The notes under the pieces were generated by a model. It had not been told where the DNA came from. It did not search any database and worked only from the letters and a program-made list of their open reading frames with translations. DNA of 64,000 nt from assembly GCA_036704825.1 (NCBI GenBank), contig JAUBSN010000015.1:41779-105778 (forward strand), given 5' to 3'. Source of the DNA: Microcoleus sp036704825. GTDB lineage: Bacteria > Cyanobacteriota > Cyanobacteriia > Cyanobacteriales > Microcoleaceae. Below, in pieces: positions 26,859 through 34,928 of the stretch (positions are counted from its first letter, which is position 1; every line of letters starts with the position of its first letter). Made by a program: the position numbers and the translations under genes.

Positions 26859-27437
26859 TTAATATTTGCTAACAGTCGCGTATTCGATCAAATCGGGGAA
26901 AAAGTCGCGAAAATCAGATTCTAAGCGCTGATAGTTAGCTGTCAAATCTTCTATGCCGCTTGCTAAGTTATTTGTCCGCTTAATTCGGGCAGACATTCTT
27001 GTAAGAGTGATGCCGATTTCGGCAAGTTCTTGATAAGATGAAAGCAAGTCGCGGGCAATTATTGTTGGCAGCAGGCGCTGGAGAGACTCAGGCAATATAT
27101 CGCGATTGTCTTGCAGGACTTTATAGACATGGCGAGAAAAATCGGGGAGCGGAATTTCTGAATATTCCAGCCAATTTTTAGCCAAGAAGTGGTCGTAAAA
27201 CACGTCAATCAAAACTCCAGCAAACCTGCGTCTATCGGCGCCAACAAGGCTTTTACTCGATCGCACTATTGGGTGAGAGTCCGTGTAGCTATCTACTTTG
27301 CGGTGCAAATCGATGCCCTTTCTAATTTCCTCGGGATAAAGGTTGAGTGCCGTTCCTTTGACAAAATCTCCTAAGAGGTTGCCAATCAGGGATTCTGGCG
27401 TGCCTTCTGATAAGAATAGATGAGCCAAATAATTCAT
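26859..27437 (-). CDS. Acyl carrier protein phosphodiesterase-like (AcpH/DUF479)
   Basis: A 192-residue protein of the AcpH family, which removes phosphopantetheine from acyl carrier protein in E. coli. Typical blocks are MNYLAHLFLSEGTPESLIGN, LLGDFVKG, GIDLHRKVDSYTDSHPIVR and FYDHFLAKNW. The His/Asp residues in these blocks are the metal-site candidates. The length matches the family. It lies three bases after the xisI stop and may be cotranscribed with xisHI, though no functional link is known. Confidence 0.88.
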   Translation of the reverse strand: MNYLAHLFLSEGTPESLIGNLLGDFVKGTALNLYPEEIRKGIDLHRKVDSYTDSHPIVRSSKSLVGADRRRFAGVLIDVFYDHFLAKNWLEYSEIPLPDFSRHVYKVLQDNRDILPESLQRLLPTIIARDLLSSYQELAEIGITLTRMSARIKRTNNLASGIEDLTANYQRLESDFRDFFPDLIEYATVSKY

Positions 27438-27440
27438 TAG

Positions 27441-27776
27441 CTACACAACTGCATAACCTGTATGAGGTCTGACATCTGCGGGATGAAAACCTAAAACAAT
27501 GGAATCCTTGGAAATTCCAGCAGCTACAAGTTCTTTCGTCACGCCGTATTCTGTTTCATCTCGCTGTACCCAAATCTTATCATTAATAATATCGATATGA
27601 ACCAAACAGCCGTGAATTCGTTTGGCTTTATCCCAGCCTAAAGTAACTAGCAGGTAACAATCAGATTTTTCATCAAACACGGCTTTACAAATTATATCGC
27701 CATGAGAGTAAGGAATTTTTGTGTAAGGTTCGAGAACTGTTTTAATGGTGGTTCTAAAGTTAGCTAAAGTATCCAT
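27441..27776 (-). CDS. xisI: XisI-family protein (fdxN element excision controlling factor)
   Basis: A 111-residue XisI protein. The family text is clear: LGWDKAKRIHGCLVHIDIIN, DKIWVQRDETEYGVTKEL, IVLGFHPADVRPHTGYAV. In Anabaena, XisH and XisI are needed along with the recombinase XisF to excise the fdxN element. Homologues are widespread in cyanobacteria that lack that element, so the role here is open. Its start overlaps the end of xisH by 13 bases, which implies translational coupling. Confidence 0.93.
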   Translation of the reverse strand: MDTLANFRTTIKTVLEPYTKIPYSHGDIICKAVFDEKSDCYLLVTLGWDKAKRIHGCLVHIDIINDKIWVQRDETEYGVTKELVAAGISKDSIVLGFHPADVRPHTGYAVV

Positions 27777-28180
27777 TTTACGATCGCCTCTAGATTTGGG
27801 TCGAATACAATCAGCTTGAGCTTTTCATCTTCAATCATTAATTGACCGATCGGTTCTTCAAATAGAGATTCATAGGTGATATCGCGAACAGCCAGATAAA
27901 GCGTATGTTCTGGATAAGTTCTCTGAAGCACAGATCGATAAATAGTAAATTGTCCGATCGCCTCTCTCAAGTCCTGCATTTCTGAATCGCTGACAAAGCT
28001 TTTGACTTCCACAGCAATTTTTTGTTCTCCTCGTTCTGCAGCCAGCACCTGTTTGGCTCCCAGATCCACATACATATCTTTTTTTCCCCATTTCAGATGG
28101 AGAGGATCGTGAGTAATTATCCACCCATCATTCAGGAGAGATTTTTTGACTGTATTGTGGTACAGGTCTAAAGCGGGCAT
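27764..28180 (-). CDS. xisH: XisH-family protein (fdxN element excision controlling factor)
   Basis: A 138-residue XisH protein with the endonuclease-like core typical of the family: GWIITHDPLHLKWGKKDMYV, DLGAKQVLAAERGEQKIAVE, VKSF, then LREAIGQFTIY and LYLAVRDITYESLF. The ExK in IAVEVKSF and the upstream Asp fit a PD-(D/E)xK fold. It is cotranscribed with xisI. No fdxN element or xisF-type recombinase is adjacent, although a tyrosine recombinase lies 34 kb away. Confidence 0.93.
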   Translation of the reverse strand: MPALDLYHNTVKKSLLNDGWIITHDPLHLKWGKKDMYVDLGAKQVLAAERGEQKIAVEVKSFVSDSEMQDLREAIGQFTIYRSVLQRTYPEHTLYLAVRDITYESLFEEPIGQLMIEDEKLKLIVFDPNLEAIVKWIL

Positions 28181-28352
28181 AGAACAACACGAGTAATATT
28201 AGACTTCATGGTTATATAATAGCAAATTAGGATGCAATTATCTTAAACCGGAACTACAAGGAGAAAGCATAATGGCTGTTCTATAATGTGTAAAACCAGG
28301 TGCTAAACTCGGTTAAATTATTCTTGCCTTCGATGAATCTTGGATAACAAAA

Positions 28353-28440
28353 GAGCGATCGCCTAACTGCAGTATGCAGGCGATCGCTCCACCCACGCTC
28401 AAATATTGCTGGCGATCGAGAATCAATCGATCGCCAGCAA
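28353..28440. repeat. Two adjacent perfect hairpins built on HIP1 sequences
   Basis: GAGCGATCGCCT (28353-28364) pairs with AGGCGATCGCTC (28378-28389). TTGCTGGCGATCGA (28406-28419) pairs with TCGATCGCCAGCAA (28427-28440). Both stems are perfect, with loops of 13 and 7 bases. They lie between the Uma2 gene's 3' end and xisH's promoter and may act as a terminator for Uma2, although no U run follows. Confidence 0.7.
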
Positions 28441-28485
28441 CACCAGCTTAAATCTTTCATACATAATTTGCTAAATTGCGATCGG

Positions 28486-29064
28486 CTACATCTCACGACG
28501 GAACGATCTAATAGCTTCCCCTGCATCAGTTTCCGCCATCAAAATACAGCGTTTCATCAAATCGATATCGAGGTTGTTGAGTCCGGGTAGCTGACTGCGA
28601 TCGCTATTTTCATAGCTACCGTCATGGAGATGATATATCTTCAGCAATCCATCTTCCCAAAACCAAACCTCTGGAACACCTAAAGCTTTATAGCGCTCTA
28701 ACTTACTGATTCCTCCACTGGTAAAGACCACTTCGATCGACAAATCTGGAATTGGTTTTACACTCCCAATGTAGTAGGATTCGTCTGCTTGCACAGAGAC
28801 AACTCCCGATCTTTCCTGCGTCATTGCCCCTGTGGGCTTGAAGAAAATTCCCTGTTCGACGAGAAAGGTAGTTACTAAGTAACCGATAACACGAGCAAAA
28901 GTTTCGTGGTCTTCTCCAGGCATCAGAATCTCGATCGTCTCATCATAGTAAAATAGTCGCACTCTAGGGGAGCCTTCAAAGCCTTTTTGGATAAATTTAA
29001 ACCGTTCCCACATTCCATGATGAACAATTCGCTGATCTGTGGTTTTGCTAAGTAGTGGAGCCAT
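28486..29064 (-). CDS. Uma2-family (DUF820) restriction-endonuclease-fold protein
   Basis: A 192-residue Uma2 protein, a PD-(D/E)xK fold family greatly expanded in cyanobacteria and of unsettled function. Key stretches are RLFYYDETIEILMPGEDHET, PIPDLSIEVVFTSGGISKLE and KALGVPEVWFWEDG. The fold's acidic residues (Asp in PDLSIEV, Glu after it) are present. A second Uma2 gene lies at 47672-48493. Many members seem linked to mobile DNA, but no direct evidence is seen here. Confidence 0.88.
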   Translation of the reverse strand: MAPLLSKTTDQRIVHHGMWERFKFIQKGFEGSPRVRLFYYDETIEILMPGEDHETFARVIGYLVTTFLVEQGIFFKPTGAMTQERSGVVSVQADESYYIGSVKPIPDLSIEVVFTSGGISKLERYKALGVPEVWFWEDGLLKIYHLHDGSYENSDRSQLPGLNNLDIDLMKRCILMAETDAGEAIRSFRREM

Positions 29065-29111
29065 CGCGCTCAGATCCAGTCCATAAGTTATCTTGATTGT
29101 AGCTTGTATTT

Positions 29112-29510
29112 TTAACCAATGCGAATCTCTCCCTCTTTAGCATAGATAACAGCTTGCATAGGAGCAAGAAAATCCATCCCTAGCAAACCGTCTACAAAAG
29201 TGGTTGCAGGTAACGTGTAGGCAACTATAGGAAAATTTTCTAAACGCTCGCCCAAGCAATTAAACCAAGGCACAGCTACTACTGGTGCTTCGACAATACT
29301 GCCACCTGCTGATGTCCTAATTCTGCGTAGAGGATTTTGGATATCGCAACCAAGAGCTTCTAATATATTTACCCGCAAGACGGTATAAGTTGAGCCTGTA
29401 TCAACTAATAATCTGAATTGTCTGACAGTATTACTTGTGCTAGAGGCAGCAGCTTTTAAGACGAGTAAATTTCCGTAACGCGAGCACCGATAAAGTCTTT
29501 GCAAAGTCAC
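29112..29510 (-). CDS. Retropepsin-like aspartyl protease
   Basis: A 132-residue single-domain protein with the aspartyl-protease motif in RLLVDTGSTYTVLRVNILEA, then VPWFNCLGERLENFPIVAYT and the flap and second-strand part GLLGMDFLAPM. One DTG per chain means it would need to dimerise like retroviral proteases. The start overlaps the stop of the upstream gene by 4 bases (ATGA), so the two are coupled. The substrate is unknown. Such pairs occur in cyanobacteria without an assigned role. Confidence 0.8.
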   Translation of the reverse strand: MTLQRLYRCSRYGNLLVLKAAASSTSNTVRQFRLLVDTGSTYTVLRVNILEALGCDIQNPLRRIRTSAGGSIVEAPVVAVPWFNCLGERLENFPIVAYTLPATTFVDGLLGMDFLAPMQAVIYAKEGEIRIG

Positions 29511-29920
29511 GATAGCACCGAATATTCATCAGGAATAGGGCCAGTATATTCTATAGAAATTGACCGGACATCTTTAAAAATTGTCAAAGCTCGATCGATT
29601 TCCTCTCGCTGCGGTGAATGAGCTAAAACTTCACCGCGAATCACATTCCATAAATCGTCTGATTCAGTATCAGCAATTAGCACCCACTCGCGGGGATAGC
29701 GATCGCGTATTTCTGCGGCAGTCAAGATTTCCCCTGTGGGTTTGTAATCCGACCCGTTGTTATTTTGAATCAGAACTTGAGAGGGCTGGTTGGTTTCTGC
29801 TTGAGTAATTTCTTCGTTTAAGAGTTGCCCAATTCGGCGTTTTTCTGCGAGTGGGAGGGAGGCGATCGCATCTACTAGGACTTGAAAAGGAATTTGCAAC
29901 TGTACGGTTTCTGGGAGCAT
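29507..29920 (-). CDS. Hypothetical protein coupled to the aspartyl protease
   Basis: A 137-residue protein, acidic and soluble, with no family I can name. The N-terminal part (MLPETVQLQIPFQVLVDAIA, LPLAEKRRIGQLLNEEI) reads like a helical antitoxin or DNA-binding arm. The C-terminal part (AEIRDRYPREWVLIADTESD, GEVLAHSPQREEIDRAL) resembles short cyanobacterial proteins placed before retropepsin-like genes. The ATG at 29920 is preferred over one four codons upstream. The four-base overlap suggests a functional two-gene unit. Confidence 0.6.
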   Translation of the reverse strand: MLPETVQLQIPFQVLVDAIASLPLAEKRRIGQLLNEEITQAETNQPSQVLIQNNNGSDYKPTGEILTAAEIRDRYPREWVLIADTESDDLWNVIRGEVLAHSPQREEIDRALTIFKDVRSISIEYTGPIPDEYSVLS

Positions 29921-30022
29921 GGCGTGTCTCAAGGGATGTTGAGGTAACTTCTATGATAACTCTTGAATTAGCTGATAATTTAGCTTTACCTAGATAATTT
30001 TTGAATACCCAACTTAGGCTAG

Positions 30023-30739
30023 TTACCATAATACATCACCCATTTTGTCAATATGATAAATTTCATTGGACTTCATCACTTTAGCAATTCCTTCTGTAAA
30101 GTCAGCAACTTCATCAAATTGGCATTGAATTACTATTTGAGCTTTCTGATTAACATACCCCCATTGATTACCAACTTTTACTCGCCCTAAACCCTCATAA
30201 AGTTTAGTTGCTTCATCAAATTCCAGCTTACCTAGTAGGCGACCACTCCGATCTATGTAACCCCATTTATTATCTATTTTTACTGCTGCAATACCCTCCA
30301 AAAAACTAATTGCTTTATCAAATTGAGGGGTTATTATTACGTTTTCTCTATTATCAATCTAACGTATTTTTTCACCAATTTTAACTGAAATAAATCCTTC
30401 ACCAAAGTTTCCCGACCAATCAAACTTAGGTTGAATTAGCATTCGCCCTACATTGTTGATATATCCATACTTATTACCAACTTTGACTCTTGCAAGACCA
30501 CTATAAAATTTCCCAGCACTATCATATCTAGGCTGTATTACTATCTTTCCAAGATTGTCAATATAACCCCATTTTTCTACTATCTTCACTGCTGCTAGAT
30601 TTTCCGATAACTCATGAGCATAATTGAATTCAGGCGAAACTACTATTTCATTTTTTTCATCTCGATATCCCCACAAATCACTTTGTTGAAATGGTACTAG
30701 CTGAGTATTCATTGCATACAATCTCCCTATTTTCATCAA
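30023..30739 (-). pseudogene. WG-repeat protein with an in-frame stop
   Basis: A frame of 239 codons has a single TAG at 30359-30361. Both halves are WG repeats: AAVKIVEKWGYIDNLGKIVI, ARVKVGNKYGYINNVGRMLI, then after the stop AAVKIDNKWGYIDRSGRLLG and GRVKVGNQWGYVNQKAQIVI. At the stop the text reads VKIGEKIR-stop-IDNRENV where W/Y-G-Y-I-D is expected, so the repeat core itself is damaged. WG-repeat proteins are often surface-linked or joined to enzyme domains; none is visible. Two shorter proteins could still be made. Confidence 0.75.
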
Positions 30740-30802
30740 ATAAATACTGGCTTGCCCTCGATTTTTATCTTTGCATTTCGCTGCGACCGCAGTTGGCAGA
30801 AT

Positions 30803-30874
30803 TTTCCCGCTGAGACGGATATCGTGGGCTGCCAGGAAATTTAAGTAGTCTTCTAGTTGTATCGCTCGCTGGGC
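30803..30874 (-). pseudogene. Fragment of a DUF433-type gene
   Basis: The minus strand reads AQRAIQLEDYLNFLAAHDIR then LSGK. This matches TTQLEDYFNFLRPDDIRLKG of the intact DUF433-family gene at 33408-33923. Only this middle piece is recognisable; it then runs into unrelated sequence ahead of the WG-repeat gene. Confidence 0.6.
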
Positions 30875-30975
30875 AGAAAGCTGATAATAGTATAATAACT
30901 TATTTTAACAAAACCGCAGATAAACCAGACTACTATCCGCGTTCATCTGCGTTCATCTGCGGTTAAAAAATTCCC

Positions 30976-32946
30976 CTACGCACCTCCCCGCAACTTATCC
31001 AAAACCGTCCGGTCTTCCAAAGTCGAAGTATCCCCAGAAACCTCTTGTCCCGCAGCTAAAGAACGCAGCAACCGGCGCATAATCTTCCCGCTTCGAGTCT
31101 TCGGCAAAGCATCGGTAAATCGAATTTCTCCCGGACGGGCGATCGCCCCAATTTCCTTAACAACGTGCTGCTTCAATTCCTTAGCCAATTCATCGCTAGG
31201 TTGCTGCGAGTTGTCCAGCGTTACAAAGGCGACAATTTCCTCACCCTTAATCTCATCCGGTTTACCGACAACCGCAGCTTCCGCCACCGCTGGATGCGAT
31301 ACTAAAGCTGACTCGACTTCCATTGTGCCGAGTCGGTGTCCGGCCACATTAATTACATCGTCAACGCGGCCCATTACCCAGAAATAACCGTCTTTGTCCT
31401 TGTGCGCGCCGTCCCCTGCAAAGTACACGAATTCGCCATCTTTCGGGTGCAAATATTCCCAATAAGTGCGGCGGAAACGATCGGGATCGTTGTAAAGTGT
31501 ACGCATCATTCCCGGCCAAGGATGTTTCACCACTAAATAACCGCCGCTTTCGTTAGTTACTGGTTCGCCCTCTTGGTCAACAACATCAGCCACAATTCCG
31601 GGGAAGGGTAGGGTTGCAGAACCGGGTTTTGTAGGAATTGCACCGGGCAAAGCGGTAATCATAATTCCCCCGGTTTCTGTTTGCCACCAAGTATCGACGA
31701 TCGGACAATTCGAGTTGCCTATTACGCGCTGATACCACATCCAAGCTTCGGGATTGATCGGTTCGCCGACGGTTCCTAACAATCGTAAAGATGACAAATT
31801 GCGCGCGTTGGGCAAGTGTTCGCCCATTTTCATGAATGTTCTGATCGCAGTGGGTGCAGTGTAGAAAACGGTGACGCCGTATTTTTCGATTACATCCCAA
31901 AAACAGCCTGGGTTGGACGCGCGGGGCGCACCTTCGTACATGATTGTGGTCGCGCCGTTGGACAGCGGCCCGTAGACTATGTAACTGTGACCTGTAATCC
32001 AGCCTACGTCTGCGGTGCACCAGTAGACATCGGTATCTTGGAGGTCGAAGATCCACTTGGTTGTCATGTGGGTGTAAAGGTTGTAGCCACCAGTGGTGTG
32101 GACGACTCCTTTCGGTTTGCCGGTACTTCCCGAAGTGTAGAGTACGAACAGCATATCTTCGCTGTCCATCGGTTCGGCGGGGCAGTCGGCGGAGGCGTCT
32201 TTTTGCAAGTCGTGCCACCAAACATCGCGCCCCGGTTCCATGTGTACTTCCTGTTTGGTGCGCTGAACTACGAGAACGTTGGTAACGCTTGGTGTGGCAT
32301 TATTTGCTAATGCTTTGTCTACTTGTGCTTTGAGGCCGACTGCTGCATCTTTGCGGAAGCCACCGTCAGCGGTGATGACGAGTTTTGCTTCGCCGTCGTT
32401 GAGTCGATCGCGCAAAGCTTCTGCACTAAAACCGCCAAAAACAACGCTGTGCACTGCACCGATTCTGGCGCAGGCTAGCATGGCGATCGCAGCTTCGGGA
32501 ATCATGGGCATATAAATGCCGACGCGATCGCCCTTTTGGACTCCCAATTCTTTGATGACGTTTGCCATTTGGCAGACTTCGCGGTGGAGTTGCGCGTAGG
32601 TGAGGGTGCGCGAGTCTCCGGGTTCGCCTTCCCAAATCAGGGCGGCTTTATTTTTGCGCCAAGTAGTTAAGTGGCGATCGAGACAATTGTCAGAAATGTT
32701 AATTTTACCGTTGACAAACCATTTAGCAAAAGGCGGCTGCCAGTCGAGCACGGTATCCCATTTTTGGAACCAGTGCAATTCTTGGGCGGCGAGTTCTGCC
32801 CAGAAGGCTTGGGGGTCAGCTTTGGCTTTGTCGTAGAGGGCTTGGTACTCTTCTAGGCTTTTGATGTGAGCTTTTTGAGAGAATTCAGCGGGCGGCTGAA
32901 ATAGGCGTTTTTCTTGCAGAATTGATTCGATGGTATCTTGTGACAT
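30976..32946 (-). CDS. acs: Acetyl-CoA synthetase
   Basis: A 656-residue enzyme that makes acetyl-CoA from acetate, ATP and CoA through acetyl-AMP. The length is that of the family. Motifs are LFVLYTSGSTGKPKGVVHTT (P-loop), DTWWQTETGGIMITALPGA, YFAGDGAHKDKDGYFWVMGR, VDDVINVAGHRLGTMEVES, and the acetylation/catalytic lysine in LPKTRSGKIMRRLLR. The gene stands alone between the DUF433 fragment and the toxin-like pair. No promoter motif was assigned. Confidence 0.97.
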   Translation of the reverse strand: MSQDTIESILQEKRLFQPPAEFSQKAHIKSLEEYQALYDKAKADPQAFWAELAAQELHWFQKWDTVLDWQPPFAKWFVNGKINISDNCLDRHLTTWRKNKAALIWEGEPGDSRTLTYAQLHREVCQMANVIKELGVQKGDRVGIYMPMIPEAAIAMLACARIGAVHSVVFGGFSAEALRDRLNDGEAKLVITADGGFRKDAAVGLKAQVDKALANNATPSVTNVLVVQRTKQEVHMEPGRDVWWHDLQKDASADCPAEPMDSEDMLFVLYTSGSTGKPKGVVHTTGGYNLYTHMTTKWIFDLQDTDVYWCTADVGWITGHSYIVYGPLSNGATTIMYEGAPRASNPGCFWDVIEKYGVTVFYTAPTAIRTFMKMGEHLPNARNLSSLRLLGTVGEPINPEAWMWYQRVIGNSNCPIVDTWWQTETGGIMITALPGAIPTKPGSATLPFPGIVADVVDQEGEPVTNESGGYLVVKHPWPGMMRTLYNDPDRFRRTYWEYLHPKDGEFVYFAGDGAHKDKDGYFWVMGRVDDVINVAGHRLGTMEVESALVSHPAVAEAAVVGKPDEIKGEEIVAFVTLDNSQQPSDELAKELKQHVVKEIGAIARPGEIRFTDALPKTRSGKIMRRLLRSLAAGQEVSGDTSTLEDRTVLDKLRGGA

Positions 32947-33067
32947 TGCTGTTAGTTTTTAGTTCAGTTACTCTTTTTAGCTATTGTGTGCATAAGTTGG
33001 GACAAAAGTATGTTTATTTTCCTTAAGACTTGGGGAAATTTGGTCAATGTTGGGACTGTATTATAAA

Positions 33068-33430
33068 CTATGGTAGCGCTAAATGCTCAATTTTATCTTG
33101 GTACTCATCATCAAACGATCCTTGATAAATCAAAATTAGTTCGTCAATATTTTGACCGATTCTCATCTTGCTAGTCAGAAAAAATATTCCTGGAATATGG
33201 CTATTTTGCTCTAGATGCTCTGTTAAATGAACTGGCATATATCGGCGGTTGTTGGTAACAAGAATAAAATTGTGGTTCTCGCACCAAATAATATTTTCTG
33301 GATCGAGAGTACCTTTGGAAGGTGCTGTTAGTTCTCCCACTGCTAGAACAACCAGATCGGGATTGCGACGGCGAATTTGGTTGACATACGCAGGATCGAC
33401 ATTTTCGTCAAAGAGATACTGAATTGGCAT
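33068..33430 (-). CDS. DUF5615 PIN-like protein, probable toxin-type partner
   Basis: A 120-residue protein starting MPIQYLFDENVDPAYVNQIR, the hallmark LFDEN of DUF5615 (Mut7-C/PIN-like) proteins, which have a nuclease-like fold. Further along, LVTNNRRYMPVHLTEH and PGIFFLTSKMRIG are typical. It overlaps the upstream DUF433-type gene by 23 bases. Such DUF433-DUF5615 pairs behave as toxin-antitoxin modules in gene neighbourhoods; activity is inferred, not shown. Confidence 0.83.
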   Translation of the reverse strand: MPIQYLFDENVDPAYVNQIRRRNPDLVVLAVGELTAPSKGTLDPENIIWCENHNFILVTNNRRYMPVHLTEHLEQNSHIPGIFFLTSKMRIGQNIDELILIYQGSFDDEYQDKIEHLALP

Positions 33431-33923
33431 CAGCTTTGCTCCTTGCCTCTCTTTCTGCTTTAAATTTGCGAAGTTTTTCTGTCACTGGAGGAGGATTGCG
33501 ACGTTGTTCTTCTCGCATTTTATCGCCCCATTCCAACCATTCGGTTATGTACTGACCGACTGCTTCTTTGTTGTGCAGGTAGTACAAAATGGTCGCATAA
33601 ACTTGTTCCAGGGTGAGCGATGTATAAATGTTAGCGATTTCTTCGGGAGTTCGAGCGCGAAACAGGTCTTCATAGAGAATGGTTTCGATGCCAATGCGGG
33701 AACCTTTGAGCCGAATATCATCTGGTCTGAGGAAGTTGAAGTAGTCTTCTAGTTGCGTGGTTTGGTGGTTGGCTTCATGAGATTGCTTCTCTTTATTAAT
33801 TTCTGTTACTTCGGGAACCAGCACAATTACTTCGGCTCGCCTGTTGCGATATAAATCGAGCGGTTCACCAACGCACAATTGTCCTCGATCGTCGATCGTT
33901 GCCATCACTTTAATTGCTTTCAT
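33408..33923 (-). CDS. DUF433-domain protein, probable antitoxin-type partner
   Basis: A 171-residue protein. The N-terminus (IKVMATIDDRGQLCVGEPLD) looks like a short beta AbrB-like or prevent-host-death-type segment. The DUF433 helix-turn-helix-like core is DIRLKGSRIGIETILYEDLF, RARTPEEIANIYTSLTLEQV and YATILYYLHN. The charged C-terminal helix (REEQRRNPPPVTEKLRKFKA) fits toxin binding. It comes first in the pair, and its coding end overlaps the PIN-like gene. A broken homologue lies at 30803-30874. Confidence 0.83.
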   Translation of the reverse strand: MKAIKVMATIDDRGQLCVGEPLDLYRNRRAEVIVLVPEVTEINKEKQSHEANHQTTQLEDYFNFLRPDDIRLKGSRIGIETILYEDLFRARTPEEIANIYTSLTLEQVYATILYYLHNKEAVGQYITEWLEWGDKMREEQRRNPPPVTEKLRKFKAEREARSKADANSVSL

Positions 33924-34040
33924 ACAATCTACCCGATTTACAGGAGCGATATCTGGTATGATTATATCATAACAAATCCGATGGTAATGCTTTTATAATT
34001 GATTTTATAATTAACATTAACACCCCATCGCACAAAAGCC

Positions 34041-34700
34041 ATGACGCAAAATTTAGAAGCAAGCCAACTTTCTCTAAACGACGTTCGCCGCCTTCTCAAA
34101 CTGGAAAGACAAACAGGAGGAGGTTTTACTGATTTTTTCTCTCTGGAACCTCTGACCGATTTTGAACAACAGCAACTGTTGGAAATCAGCAATGACTTTT
34201 GGCGGTATCTAGAAGCAGGTAAAGTTTCTGAAGAATTGGTTAAGTTTTTAGCACTTTCACCGTTAATGAGATTAACTGGATTTTTTCAAGTTCCTGTGGT
34301 GCTGACAATGGAAGATAGCATCCCCATCGAGGTTGAGGATGGGGATACTTTAATTAAAGGGCGCTTGGATGTTTTAGCGGTAAATCAGCCGGATGCAGAG
34401 ATAGCGGCGGCACAGTTTTGGATTTTGGTAGTCGAGGCGAAAAATAGTGCGATCGCACCTTTGACTGGTTTGCCGCAACTCCTGACTTATACTTATAAAA
34501 GTTTGCAGCAGCAATCGTCTGTTTGGGGATTGACAACGAATGGCGAAAGTTATCGGTTTGTGCGGGTGACGCGGGGAAATCCTTGTACTTATCAGATTTT
34601 ACCGGAATTGAATTTGATTGACCGAGAGCGATCGCTCTTGTTGGCGCAAGTGTTGAAAGCGATTTGCAAGTTGCAGAACGTGCAGTTGCAGTTGGCATAA
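34041..34700 (+). CDS. PD-(D/E)xK nuclease-fold protein, type I restriction-subunit-like
   Basis: A 219-residue protein resembling the small cyanobacterial 'restriction endonuclease subunit R-like' family. The nuclease-fold signature is IKGRLDVLAV (Asp) followed by FWILVVEAKNS (ExK). The end, QQSSVWGLTTNGESYRFVRV, matches type I HsdR N-domains. It has no helicase domain, and no methylase or specificity gene is nearby, so it is not a complete restriction system. ATG 34041 is taken; 117 bases separate it from the divergent DUF433 gene. Confidence 0.7.
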   Translation: MTQNLEASQLSLNDVRRLLKLERQTGGGFTDFFSLEPLTDFEQQQLLEISNDFWRYLEAGKVSEELVKFLALSPLMRLTGFFQVPVVLTMEDSIPIEVEDGDTLIKGRLDVLAVNQPDAEIAAAQFWILVVEAKNSAIAPLTGLPQLLTYTYKSLQQQSSVWGLTTNGESYRFVRVTRGNPCTYQILPELNLIDRERSLLLAQVLKAICKLQNVQLQLA

Positions 34701-34928
34701 TCTCTCAGGTTAAAATCTGTGCTTGCCCGTACTGCCTAGACAGATATTATGTACCAATTTAATCCTAATCGCCTTCTATCGTCGATGCCAACTGTTGTTA
34801 AGTTCTGTTGGGAACTGCTGGAAAAGTTAGAAATCAAGATTTGTTAAAAAACTGCTATACCAACTGACAAAATACAAATTGTTCTATACAATAATAAACG
34901 GTTAAACCCTGCAACTGAATGTAAAAAA

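Noticed and set aside
28281..28526. Open frame overlapping the Uma2 end on the minus strand
   Set aside because: It consists of translated HIP1 hairpins and overlaps the real gene in another frame.
34750..34848. 32-codon frame starting MYQFNPNRLLSSMPTVVKFC
   Set aside because: It has no ribosome site, no family similarity and an ordinary intergenic setting.
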